Shown here one piece after another: positions 28,001 through 35,004 of a DNA stretch of 64,000 nucleotides. Both the position numbers and the translations under genes were made by a program. The stretch comes from Cauispirillum nitrogeniifigens (lineage in GTDB: Bacteria; Pseudomonadota; Alphaproteobacteria; Rhodospirillales; Rhodospirillaceae). Location: NCBI RefSeq assembly GCF_049800675.1, contig NZ_JBLOOT010000004.1, forward strand, positions 387,506 through 451,505, given 5' to 3'. Every line of letters starts with the position of its first letter. The first letter of the stretch is position 1. A model generated the notes under the pieces. That model did not search any database and was not told the DNA's origin. It was given only the letters and a program-made list of their open reading frames with translations.

Positions 28001-29273
28001 GCAGAACACCATTGAGGTCGACGTCGACGCCGAGACCGAGCAGGACAGCGAGGTCGAGCAGGAGGCCGAGACCGAAGTGGAGGTCGAGGACAGCGCCTTC
28101 GTCGAGGCCGAGGCCGAGGTCGAGCAGGAGGCCGACAGCGACCAGAACGCCGACACCGACATCACCATCGACATCGCCCTGGAGGACTCGGGCACCCTGA
28201 CGGCCAACCAGAACGGGGCCATCGACCAGAGCACCGATCAGGACATCGACATCGACAACACCGACAACACCACGGTGGACCGGGACGCCACCCAGACGGC
28301 GACCACCGGCGCGGCCAACACCGCGGACTTCACCATCGTCAACACCGTGACCGCCGACGTCGACAGCGAGATCGAGCAGGAAGACGAGATCGAGCAGGAC
28401 GGCGAGGCCGAGGTCGAGGTGTCCGACAGCCTGGAGGTCGAGGCCGAGGCCGAGGTCGAGCAGGAGGCCGAAACAGACCAGACCGCCGACCACGACATCG
28501 CGCTCAGCGCGGACAGCAGCGCCGACATGTCGGCCGAGCTGGAAACCGAGCAGGAGAGCGAAGTCGAGCAGGAGGCCGAGGCCGAGGTCGAGGTCTCGGG
28601 CAGCGAGGCCGTCGAGGCCGAGGCCGAGGCTGAACAGGAGGCCGAGGTCGACCAGGCCGCCTACACCGACGTCACCATCGACGGCGGCGTGAACGCGGTC
28701 GAGACCGAAGCCGAACAGGAGGCCGAGGTCGAGCAGGAGGCCGAGGCGGAGGTCGAGGTCACCGACAGCACCAACGTCGAGGCCGAGGCCGAAGTGGAGC
28801 AGGAAGCCGAGGTCGAGCAGGAGATCGACCTGGAGGTCACCACCGCCGCCGATACCTCGGAGGTTGACGTCGAGGCCGAGCAGGAGGCCGAGGTCGATCA
28901 GACCGCCGATGCCACCGTCGAGGTCGCCGACAGCACCAATGTGGACGTTGAAGGCGAGATCGAGCAGGAGGCCGACATCGACCAGGAAACCGACCTGCTC
29001 ATCGACATCGACGACGGCAGCGAGGACGTCGTGGTCGAGGTCGACGACGAGCAGGAGGCCGAGGCCAACCAGGATGCCGACCTCGACATCGTGGTGAACG
29101 GCGAAACCGACGTGACCGGCGATGCCTCGATCGAGCAGGACAGCGAGATCGACCAGCTCACCGAAGACGAGATCCTCGTCGGCGGCGACGCCGAGAACGT
29201 GGACGTGACGGTCGAAGGCGAACAGGACGCCGAAACCAACCAGAACTCGGCGATCACGTTCAACTTCGGGTGA
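22062..29273 (+). CDS. Giant polyacidic repeat protein, predicted type I secretion substrate
   Basis: A 2403-residue protein, not recognised as a known family. Residues 1-85 are a Ser/Gly/Asn-rich head with no Sec signal. Most of the rest is built from a 28-residue module beginning Gln-Asp-x-Asp/Glu-x-Asp/Glu-Gln, with an acidic residue at nearly every second position. Four modules make a 112-residue unit, itself two related 56-residue halves. A core unit has 51 Asp/Glu in 112 residues and no Lys, Arg, His, Cys, Pro, Met or aromatics. Alternating acid and small/aliphatic residues favour beta-strands with one acidic face, perhaps a solenoid. There are no RTX nonapeptides. The tail ends AITFNFG. 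The T1SS genes that follow suggest export. Start: ATG at 22062 or 22065 after GGGAG. Confidence 0.85.
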   Translation: MMNMQFRALMDALAEKFGGARKGGTNTNGSNPQSSAQATNGPGSQGSAESSASTQAAGLSFTLDQTNTTSSPSPSLVNGSGTEQRATVEVEVEDSSDVDTDIEIRQESDGTTNSSSVEVDNIADNTFVDDNSNAAASGPAVTQTAFTRVEVEDSVDIDVDDDTHQHNETDQDIQGSGTAEQEIEVEQSAETEVEVEDSTNSAVYTDTRQHDPADQWASVDSDGGDASASQEIESEQEAETDVELDGAVNAVADAETDQDNDVEQDAEAEAEVDGSVAVGAVADVEQEAENEQEAESDIEVENDIALAGGVDSDQDLDTTQSSSGSTDIDGGSDVNADRDADQDSNQSQSSSVVAGVSKDLEQEAGTDTDQDSDIEQEGEAETEVEDSAFVLAGSEVEQEAENEQEAESEAEIETDLSVESWTDNDQDGEVDQDADNDVDVEDSAFVNAEAESDQDNSLEQTYEGETIAFGGVEAEAETETDQDSDIDQEGEAETEVEDSIGVLAGSEVDQEAENEQEAESEAEVETDAEVEADNENEQDSDVDQDADNDVSVEDSIAVNAEAETEQDVEVEQEVEQEAEAEVDVEAEAETETDQDSDIDQEGEAETEVEDSLLVAGVSEVEQDAESEQEAESEAEVETEVEAEAENEAEQDSDVDQDAETEAEVDDSILASAEAETEQDVEVEQEVEQEAEAEVDVEAEAETETDQDSDIDQEGEAETEIEDSLLVAGVSEVEQDAESEQEAESDAEVETEVEAEAENEAEQDSDVDQDAETEAEVEDSILAVAEAETEQDVEVEQEVEQEAEAEVDVEAEAETETDQDSDIDQEGEAETEIEDSALALGVSEVEQDAESEQEAESEAEVETEVEAEAENEAEQDSDVEQDAETEAEVEDSILAVAEAETEQDVEVEQEVEQEAEAEVDVEAEAETETDQDSDIDQEGEAETEIEDSLLVAGVSEVEQDAESEQEAESEAEVETEVEAEAENEAEQDSDVEQDAETEAEVEDSILAAAEAETEQDVEVEQEVEQEAEAEVEVEAEAETETDQDSDIDQEGEAETEIEDSALALGVSEVEQDAESEQEAESEAEVETEVEAEAENEAEQDSDVDQDAETEAEVEDSILAVAEAETEQDVEVEQEVEQEAEAEVDVEAEAETETDQDSDIDQEGEAETEIEDSALALGVSEVEQDAESEQEAESEAEVETEVEAEAENEAEQDSDVDQDAETEAEVEDSILAVAEAETEQDVEVEQEVEQEAEAEVDVEAEAETETDQDSDIDQEGEAETEIEDSALALGVSEVEQDAESEQEAESEAEVETTIDAEAENEAEQDSDVDQDAETEASVEDSILAVAEAETEQDVEVEQEVEQEADVNVEVEAEAETETDQDSDIDQEGEAETEIEDSIGVLAGSEVEQEAESEQEAESEAEVETTIDAEAENEAEQDSDVEQDAETEASVEDSILAAAEAETEQDAEVDQEADGTVTLDIEVDAEAETDVDQDSDIDQDGEAETEVEGSGLVGAVSDVDMEAEAEQDAEATASVTNDIDVEGSTDTEQDSEVEQDAETEAEVEDSILAVAEAETEQEVEVDQDSDSDVSVSLDLNADATVDIDQDSDIDQDGEAETEVEDSLGVLAGSEVDLDAESDQEAEGTATVTNDIDVDADTDTEQTSDVEQEAETEAEVEGSILAAAEAETEQEAEVEQDADSGITIDLGIDANADVDIDQDSDIDQDGEAETEVEGSGGVLAGSAVDLDAETEQDADASATIDNTIGVDADIDTEQDAEIEQEAETESEVEDSLLASAEAETEQNGDIDQDSDSDIAITIGIDANATADVDQNTEIDQDGEAETEVEDSTLAAAGTELDSEAESDQDATADVWIENTIDVDADIDTEQDAELEQEAETASSVEGSAFVEAEAETEQEADIDQDADTDVAINISTDTDIGVAVNQNHAIDQEGEAETEVDDSTLVAGDLDAEQNATGTQSADMSLGVQNTIEVDVDAETEQDSEVEQEAETEVEVEDSAFVEAEAEVEQEADSDQNADTDITIDIALEDSGTLTANQNGAIDQSTDQDIDIDNTDNTTVDRDATQTATTGAANTADFTIVNTVTADVDSEIEQEDEIEQDGEAEVEVSDSLEVEAEAEVEQEAETDQTADHDIALSADSSADMSAELETEQESEVEQEAEAEVEVSGSEAVEAEAEAEQEAEVDQAAYTDVTIDGGVNAVETEAEQEAEVEQEAEAEVEVTDSTNVEAEAEVEQEAEVEQEIDLEVTTAADTSEVDVEAEQEAEVDQTADATVEVADSTNVDVEGEIEQEADIDQETDLLIDIDDGSEDVVVEVDDEQEAEANQDADLDIVVNGETDVTGDASIEQDSEIDQLTEDEILVGGDAENVDVTVEGEQDAETNQNSAITFNFG
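22827..28538 (+). repeat. 336-bp in-frame tandem repeat array (17 register-keeping units)
   Basis: Within the giant gene, the start of the T/V/I-D/N-Q module recurs at 22827, 23163, 23499, 23835, 24171, 24507, 24843, 25179, 25515, 25851, 26187, 26523, 26859, 27195, 27531, 27867 and 28203, always exactly 336 bases apart. Units from about 23835 to 26186 are nearly identical in DNA. Units outside diverge strongly but keep length. After 28203 the register slips by six bases (next match at 28545). The core must be prone to unequal recombination. Confidence 0.9.
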
Positions 29274-29306
29274 TGCACATGCCCGCTGGCCGGGCTTGAG
29301 CGGACC

Positions 29307-29338
29307 GGGGTGGGGGGCGCGCGGGCGTCTCCCACCCC
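29307..29338 (+). promoter_or_regulatory. Hairpin between the giant gene and the T1SS genes
   Basis: Eight-base stem (29307-29314 with 29331-29338) and GC-rich loop in the 122-base gap. There is no T-run, so it may only partly reduce read-through, giving more substrate than exporter mRNA. Confidence 0.4.
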
Positions 29339-29395
29339 TCCCGTTCCTCCTCTGGTCGGTTCCCGACACCTCCTGCTGCGGGAGATCCCACCACG

Positions 29396-31174
29396 ATGGT
29401 GCCCAATACGGAAATCCAACGAGCCATCAGGCTCTGCCGTACATCCTTCATCCTGGTTCTGCTGTTCAGTTTCGCGGTCAACATCCTGGCCCTGGCCATG
29501 CCGCTGTACCTGATGCAGGTCTACGACACCGTGCTGCCCAGCCGCAGCGGCGACACCCTGGTCATGCTGACCCTGATCGTGCTGGTGGCCCTGGCCGTCT
29601 CCGCCGCCCTGGACGGGGTGCGGCGGGGCATGCTGGGCCGCATCGGCGTGTGGCTGGACGACAAGCTCCAGCTCCCCGTGCTGTCAGCGGCCTTCCAGGC
29701 GTCGGTGCGCAACGACGCCGCCACGGGGTCGCAGGCGTGGCGGGATCTGGGGGCGGTGCGCGGCTTCCTCGGCGGTCCGGCGATCATTCCGCTGCTGGAC
29801 GCGCCGTGGTCGCCCATCTTCATCGCCGCCCTGTTCCTGGTCCATCCCACGGTGGGGTGGATCGGCACCATCGGCGGCATCCTGCTGGTGATCCTGGCCA
29901 TCCTCAACGAGGTGCTGACGCGCGGGCAACTGGCCAAGGCCAGCGCCTCGACGGTCAAGAGCCAGTACCGCCTCGACTCCATGATGCGTAATTCCGAAGC
30001 CATCCGCGCCATGGGCATGCTCAACGGCGCGGCCAGGCTGCTGCGGGCCGACCGCCTGGCCGCCCGCGACGCCCAGACCTCCGCCGGGCGCCGCTCGGCG
30101 GTGATCATGACGCTGTCGCGGTTCCTGCGGGCGGCCATCCAGGTGACGATGATGTGCGCCATGGCGTGGCTGGTCATCGGCATGGAGGCCAGCCCCGGCG
30201 CCATCTTCGCGGCGTCCATCCTGCTCGGCCGGGCGTTGTCGCCGGTCGAAGGCGCCATCGGCACCTGGAAGTCGCTGACCCAGGCGCGGCTGTCCTACCG
30301 CCGCCTGATCAAGCTGCTGGCCGCCCTGCCCGATGGGCCGGAGGCCATGGCCCTGCCCCGCCCCGACGGCGGCGTGGCGGTGGAGAAGGCTTTCTACGTG
30401 CCGCCGGGTGGCGAGGAGGCCATCCTGCGCAACATCAACCTGACCCTGGCGCCGGGCGAGGTGCTGGGCATTCTCGGTCCGTCGGGGGCCGGCAAGTCGA
30501 CGCTGGGCCGGCTGATCGCCGGCACGTCCTCGCCCAGCGGCGGCCACGTCCGCCTGGACGGCGCGGACATGTCGGTGTGGCTGAGTGCCGGCGGCGGCCG
30601 CTATCTCGGCTACCTGCCCCAGGACGTGGAACTGTTCGAGGGCACGGTGCGCGAGAACATCGCCCGCCTTCAGGACGCCGACGCCGACGACGTCATTGCC
30701 GCCGCCAAGCTGGTCGGCATCCACGAAATGATCATGCGCCTGCCCAAGGGCTACGACACCAACATCGGCGAGGGCGGCGTCAAGCTGTCGGGCGGCCAGC
30801 GTCAGCGCGTCGGCCTGGCCCGCGCCTTCTTCGGCGAGCCCAGCCTGGTGGTCCTGGACGAGCCCAACGCCAGCCTCGACCGCGAGGGCGAGGAGGCACT
30901 GTGCAAGGCCATCGAGTACATGAAGGCCTGCGGCACGACCATCGTCGTCATCGCCCACCGCCTGAGCATCGTCAACATCGCCGACCGCCTGCTGGTCCTG
31001 CGCGAAGGGTCCATGAGCGTCATCGGCGCCCGCGCCGACATCCTCATGCGCCTGAACGGCGGGCGCGGCAAGTCGCGCTATCGCGGCAACGACAACGAGG
31101 ACGCCGAAGCGTCGCTGGCTCCGGCGGCGGGAGCCGCCATGCCGACGCTGGCCGGCGAGGGAGGTGCGGCATGA
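29396..31174 (+). CDS. Type I secretion ABC transporter (PrtD/AprD class)
   Basis: A 592-residue fused permease-ATPase. Residues about 20-300 form the transmembrane domain (LVLLFSFAVNILALAMPLYLMQVYDTVLPS is the class signature, so only its middle is diagnostic). The ATPase domain has Walker A GPSGAGKST, signature LSGGQRQRVGLARA, Walker B SLVVLDEPNASLD and H-loop IVVIAHR. There is no N-terminal C39 peptidase or C39-like domain, which places it with PrtD/HasD/AprD exporters rather than HlyB. It exports unfolded proteins in one step through an outer-membrane TolC partner, which is not in this window. It overlaps the fusion-protein gene by four bases. Confidence 0.92.
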   Translation: MVPNTEIQRAIRLCRTSFILVLLFSFAVNILALAMPLYLMQVYDTVLPSRSGDTLVMLTLIVLVALAVSAALDGVRRGMLGRIGVWLDDKLQLPVLSAAFQASVRNDAATGSQAWRDLGAVRGFLGGPAIIPLLDAPWSPIFIAALFLVHPTVGWIGTIGGILLVILAILNEVLTRGQLAKASASTVKSQYRLDSMMRNSEAIRAMGMLNGAARLLRADRLAARDAQTSAGRRSAVIMTLSRFLRAAIQVTMMCAMAWLVIGMEASPGAIFAASILLGRALSPVEGAIGTWKSLTQARLSYRRLIKLLAALPDGPEAMALPRPDGGVAVEKAFYVPPGGEEAILRNINLTLAPGEVLGILGPSGAGKSTLGRLIAGTSSPSGGHVRLDGADMSVWLSAGGGRYLGYLPQDVELFEGTVRENIARLQDADADDVIAAAKLVGIHEMIMRLPKGYDTNIGEGGVKLSGGQRQRVGLARAFFGEPSLVVLDEPNASLDREGEEALCKAIEYMKACGTTIVVIAHRLSIVNIADRLLVLREGSMSVIGARADILMRLNGGRGKSRYRGNDNEDAEASLAPAAGAAMPTLAGEGGAA

Positions 31175-32562
31175 GAAGTTCCAGCCTGACCGTGCCCGCC
31201 ATCACCATCGACGCGGACTACCATGTCGTGCCGGCGACGCCCTATCACCGCATGCGCGGCCTGGCCTGGGTGGGGGTGGCGCTGGTCGCCATCTTCATCG
31301 GCGGCTTCGGCACCTGGGCGGCGGTGGCGCCGCTGGAAAGCGCCGCCATCGCGGCGGGTACCGTCACCGCCGAGTCCAGCCGCAAGACGGTGCAGCACCT
31401 CGAAGGCGGCATCATCGGCGAGATCCTGGTGCGCGACGGCGACTTCGTGGAGGCGGGGCAGACCCTCATCCGGCTGGCCGACACCCGGCCGCGCACCTCG
31501 CTCGCCAGCCTGAACGGGCAGTTGTGGAACGCCATCGCCCGCGAGGCCCGCCTGATCGCCGAACGCGACGGCCTGGACATCGTCGACTATCCGTGGGAGC
31601 TGCTCGACAAGGCGTCCGACCCGGTGGTCGCCCAGGTGCTGGCGGGCCAGGAGCGCATCTTCAACACCCGCCGTGCCCTGCTGCACTCTCGCACCGCCCT
31701 CATCGAACAGCGCATCGCCCGCGTGCGCGAGGAGATCATCGGCCTGAAGGCGCAGGAGCAGTCCGCCAACCGCCAGGCCAGCCTGATCCGGCAGGAGATC
31801 GCCGACGTCCGGGTGCTCTACGACAAGGGCCTGGCGCGCAAGCCGCGCCTGCTGGCCCTGGAGCGTGCCCTGGCCGAGATCCAGGGCCACCATGGCGAGT
31901 TCGCCGCGCAGATCGCCCAGGCTCAGCAGGTCATCGCCGAGGCCGAACTGAACATGATCACCATCCAGAACGACACCCAGGACGAGGTCGCCACCGCACT
32001 GCGCGACACCCAGGTGCAGATCAGCCAGCTGCGCGAGCAGATGGAAGCCGCCCGCGACGTCATGACCCGCACCGAGATCCGTGCCCCCGAAGCCGGCATC
32101 GTCACCGACCTGCGGGTGCGTACCTCCGGCGGCGTCATCGCGCCGGGCCAGCCGCTGCTCGATCTGGTGCCGGCGGAGGACAGGCTGGTGGTCAAGGCGC
32201 GCATCCGCCCCGACGACATCGACATGGTGCGCGAAGGTCTGCCTGCCCAGGTGCGCCTGACCCCGTTCAAGCACCGGCTGGTGCCGCCCATCGATGGGCG
32301 GGTGCGCACCGTCTCGGCCGATCACCTGATCGACGAACGCACCGGCCAGCCCTACTACGAAGCCACCATCGAGATCAGCGACGCGGCCATGGCTTACGAC
32401 GGGGTCGGCCTGCGCGGCCAGGTCAGCGGCCTGGTCGGCGGACCGGATCTGGTGCCCGGCATGCCGGCGGAGGTCATGATCAAGACAGGGGAGTCCACCG
32501 TCGCGGTCTATGCCCTGGCGCCCATCCTCGACAGTTTCAATCGGGCGTTCAGGGAGAACTGA
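31171..32562 (+). CDS. Type I secretion membrane fusion protein (HlyD/PrtE family)
   Basis: A 463-residue protein. It has a single N-terminal membrane anchor (about residues 30-52, VGVALVAIFIGGFGTWAAVA), a lipoyl-like half (VQHLEGGIIGEILVRDGDFVEAGQTLIRL), a long periplasmic coiled coil (about 150-290), and the second half-motif EIRAPEAGIVTDLRVRTSGGVIAPGQPLLDLVP. It bridges the ABC transporter and an outer-membrane channel. Start at the ATG after GGGAGG, overlapping the transporter stop (ATGA). Confidence 0.92.
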   Translation: MRSSSLTVPAITIDADYHVVPATPYHRMRGLAWVGVALVAIFIGGFGTWAAVAPLESAAIAAGTVTAESSRKTVQHLEGGIIGEILVRDGDFVEAGQTLIRLADTRPRTSLASLNGQLWNAIAREARLIAERDGLDIVDYPWELLDKASDPVVAQVLAGQERIFNTRRALLHSRTALIEQRIARVREEIIGLKAQEQSANRQASLIRQEIADVRVLYDKGLARKPRLLALERALAEIQGHHGEFAAQIAQAQQVIAEAELNMITIQNDTQDEVATALRDTQVQISQLREQMEAARDVMTRTEIRAPEAGIVTDLRVRTSGGVIAPGQPLLDLVPAEDRLVVKARIRPDDIDMVREGLPAQVRLTPFKHRLVPPIDGRVRTVSADHLIDERTGQPYYEATIEISDAAMAYDGVGLRGQVSGLVGGPDLVPGMPAEVMIKTGESTVAVYALAPILDSFNRAFREN

Positions 32563-32591
32563 GCCCTTCCTCCAGCACGCAAGGGAGCACC

Positions 32592-33017
32592 ATGATGGTC
32601 CGGTCGATACTGTTCACGCAGACTAACACCCTTCAGCAAACCCTCGACACCGCGGGGCAGGAGGGCACCTCGGGCAGCGCCAGCCAGAGCAGTTCGGTGG
32701 AGGTGACAGCGTCGGCCGGCGCCGGAGACGTCATGGGGGATGCCACGGGAGGCGTCACCATCGACACCTATGCCGAGGACATCGTCATCACCAGCGACGC
32801 CTCCGAACTGGAGCGGCAGGACGACGACCGCCCCGATGAGGACGAGGACGACGGCGGTGGGTTCGGGTTCGGGTTCGGGGGCTTCAGCCTGGACCCGGCC
32901 GACGGCATCGAGATCGACATCGACGTCGGCGGCTTCGGTCCCGACGGCGAGGACGGCGGCGACCTCAGCCCCGAGGACATCGCCCTTCTGAGCATCCAGG
33001 ACCTGATCCTCCACTGA
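32592..33017 (+). CDS. Small Asp/Gly-rich acidic protein, likely accessory or second secretion substrate
   Basis: A 141-residue protein, not recognised. The N-terminal third is Ser/Thr/Gln-rich without a Sec signal. The middle is a block of Asp/Glu (DDDRPDEDEDDGGG), then repeated FGFGFGG, then IEIDIDVGGFGPDGED. The C-terminus ends in a short hydrophobic helix, IALLSIQDLILH. It follows the fusion-protein gene by 29 bases with its own GGGAG site, so it belongs to the secretion operon. Acidic composition and lack of a signal peptide suggest that it is exported or binds the giant protein, but this is inference. Confidence 0.65.
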   Translation: MMVRSILFTQTNTLQQTLDTAGQEGTSGSASQSSSVEVTASAGAGDVMGDATGGVTIDTYAEDIVITSDASELERQDDDRPDEDEDDGGGFGFGFGGFSLDPADGIEIDIDVGGFGPDGEDGGDLSPEDIALLSIQDLILH

Positions 33018-33119
33018 GGACGGTCCGGGCGAAGGGCGGTTGGCACCGTCCGGTGGCGGCAGCCGGTCCCCGGTCCCGGGGGAGCGGCTGCCGCCGCCGG
33101 CGGGCGCCGGGTGCGCCTG

Positions 33120-33707
33120 TCAGGCGACCAGCATGTCGTAGGTGGAGGCGGTGATGCCGACATGCTGGGCCAGGATGGCATCCTGGCCGGCGTCGATGGC
33201 GATGGTGAAGTCGGTCGGCGTGCCCGAAAAAACGACGTCCAGATCCTGATCGATGGTGGCGGTCTGCGACAGCACGAGATCAAGGTCGATATCGGCCTTG
33301 AGGGTGATTTTCGTGTCGCGGTCCTGGGTCAGGGTGATGGTCTGGGTTTCCCGCACGTCGAAGATGCCGTCGTCGTTCAGCAGGACGTCGACGTCGGTGT
33401 CCTCATGGACCTTTGTCTTGGCCATGACGATGGACTTGACGATGACGGTGTCGCCTTTTTCGCGCACCTTGATCATCACTTTCAGGGACTGATAGGCATC
33501 GACGGTCTGGGCCACGTCGACCAGCGCGCCGTCGATGGCCCCGCCCTCGGAGCGGATGTCGATGTCCGATGTCTGGACGACCTTGGACTTGTCGAGGAAC
33601 AGGCTCTTGAGGATGATGCCGCCGTCGCCGGTGGCGGTGAAGGTCTGATCGACCTGGACGGTCTGGTCGGTATCGACGGTGACGGCGTTGCTGGTCGTGG
33701 TGCCCAT
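33120..33707 (-). CDS. Gln-x5-Gln repeat protein related in pattern to the giant acidic protein
   Basis: A 195-residue protein, not recognised. It has four Gln-x5-Gln pairs, at residues 15/21, 67/73, 122/128 and 148/154, the same signature that opens each module of the giant protein. Residues about 31-80 and 87-135 are an internal duplication of about 55 residues (IILKSLFLDKSKVV against VIVKSIVMAKTKVH), close to the 56-residue half-unit of the giant protein. Unlike the giant it contains Lys, Arg and hydrophobic residues, so it may form the folded version of the same beta fold. No Sec signal. Good GGGAGGAG site before the ATG. It is convergent with the secretion operon. Confidence 0.7.
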   Translation of the reverse strand: MGTTTSNAVTVDTDQTVQVDQTFTATGDGGIILKSLFLDKSKVVQTSDIDIRSEGGAIDGALVDVAQTVDAYQSLKVMIKVREKGDTVIVKSIVMAKTKVHEDTDVDVLLNDDGIFDVRETQTITLTQDRDTKITLKADIDLDLVLSQTATIDQDLDVVFSGTPTDFTIAIDAGQDAILAQHVGITASTYDMLVA

Positions 33708-34104
33708 GGGGGCTCCTCCCGGATGTGGACTGGGTGCCTTCGCCAGTGGGCCATGGCGGCAGGCACGGCGGGATTCCCTAGTTCAGGTACCGGAGCCAGT
33801 GGCGGGAGTTCGGGCGCCTCCTCCTTTATGGCGGTTTTCGGTCGCTGGCGGGGTGTTCGAGAGCCTTCGGGATAGCCCGTTTCCAGTAGGCGGCCCTCGT
33901 CCCTTCCCCGAGGCTGAGGCCCAAAGATCCCCCCAATCGTCCCGAAGACGGGGGCGCGAGCCATGGAACGTCCCCTGGGGGACGAATCCGCCGTGGCGAT
34001 GGGGGTAATGGGGATAAATGGTCGCGTAATGCCGCTCCCCATGCGACGGATACGAGAGTCTTTGCCATGATGGGGGCCTTCAAGGCTTTCCGTGCGACCT
34101 GTCC
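33708..34104. other. 397-base divergent intergenic region
   Basis: This gap separates the start codons of the Gln-repeat protein (minus) and a LuxR-type regulator (plus), so it must hold two promoters. I see no convincing gene in it: short reading frames lack ribosome-binding sites. The clearest structure is a 16-base dyad at 33969-33984, listed separately. Confidence 0.5.
33969..33984. promoter_or_regulatory. Operator-like dyad CGTCCCC-TG-GGGGACG
   Basis: A perfect 7+2+7 palindrome between the divergent regulator and Gln-repeat genes. LuxR/NarL-type dimers often bind dyads of about this size, so one of the two adjacent regulators is a natural candidate. A looser CCC-N3-GGG match lies upstream of the second regulator near 35955. 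Confidence 0.45.
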
Positions 34105-34983
34105 ATGAGCGATGACTTCGCGCGCCCCGTGCACCGTCCGGTGAGCGCCATCCTCTATGCCGCCAACCGCTTCACGGCCGACATCCTGATGTCGTGGCTG
34201 GGGGCGGCGGGCGCGCAGTGGGGCGTCGAGGCGGTGGCGCTGCCCGACGCCGACGTGCCGCCGGGGCCGGCGGTGCGGCGCCATGACCTGGTGATCCTGG
34301 GGAGCCTGCTCGAAGACCGCGACGAGTCCGCGCTGCTGGCCCTGATGCGGCGGCTAGGGGCGCGTCACCCGGCGGCGCCGGTGGTCGTCATCTCCGATCA
34401 GTTCGATGCGGCGCGCGTGCGCACCTGCCTTGCCGAAGGCGCGCGCGGCTTCATCCCCGCGACGACCCCCCCGCAGGTCGCCATGGCCGCCCTGACCCTG
34501 GTGGTGACCGGCGGCACCTATGTCCCGGCTCTGGTCCTGGAAGGCGAGGCGGTGGCGGGGGCGTCCGCCTCGGCCCGTCCGTCCGGTCAGGGCGACGCGC
34601 GGCAGCAACCCGCCGCGCCGCATGCCGCCATTTCGGGCAACGGCTCCCCTCCCACCCCCACCTCCACCTCCACCTCCACCCCTGGCAATGGCTCCGGCCC
34701 CGGCAACAGCCCCGGCAACAGCCCCGGCAACGGCGGGCTGGTGCCGCTGGAGAGTGGTGATCCCGGATGGCAGCGCCTGGGACTGACGCCGCGCGAGAAG
34801 GATGTGCTGGCGCTGCTCAGCCGGGGCCATAGCAACCGGCAGATCGCCCGCGCCCTGACCATCTCGGAGAACACCGCCATGGTCCACGTGCGCAACCTGA
34901 TGCGCAAGCTGGGGGCGACGAACCGCACGCAGGCCGTGTTCAACGCCCGCCGGGCGCTGAACCACCCCGACGGCCTGGAATAA
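34105..34983 (+). CDS. LuxR-family transcription regulator with degenerate receiver domain
   Basis: A 292-residue protein. Residues about 12-135 look like a receiver domain but the key residues are changed: the acidic pair region reads ILYAANR, the phospho-acceptor position is Gly (LVILGSLL instead of LLLD) and the Lys is Ala (GFIPATTPP). A Ser/Pro/Gly-rich linker of about 70 residues follows. The C-terminus is a standard NarL/LuxR helix-turn-helix (LTPREKDVLALLSRGHSNRQIARAL, then ENTAMVHVRNLMRKLGA). It probably acts without phosphorylation. It lies beside the secretion locus and converges with the second LuxR gene, so it is a likely regulator of that locus. No good ribosome-binding site precedes the ATG. 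Confidence 0.8.
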   Translation: MSDDFARPVHRPVSAILYAANRFTADILMSWLGAAGAQWGVEAVALPDADVPPGPAVRRHDLVILGSLLEDRDESALLALMRRLGARHPAAPVVVISDQFDAARVRTCLAEGARGFIPATTPPQVAMAALTLVVTGGTYVPALVLEGEAVAGASASARPSGQGDARQQPAAPHAAISGNGSPPTPTSTSTSTPGNGSGPGNSPGNSPGNGGLVPLESGDPGWQRLGLTPREKDVLALLSRGHSNRQIARALTISENTAMVHVRNLMRKLGATNRTQAVFNARRALNHPDGLE

Positions 34984-35004
34984 AAATCCGATAAAAAAGA
35001 AGTC

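Noticed and set aside
22827..28538. Regular repeats considered as a CRISPR array
   Set aside because: The period is 336 bases, repeats are in-frame coding, and there are no unique spacers or cas genes.
33679..34284. Possible small genes in the gap between the Gln-repeat protein and the first LuxR regulator
   Set aside because: Frames on both strands overlap known starts, lack ribosome-binding sites and show no recognisable domain.
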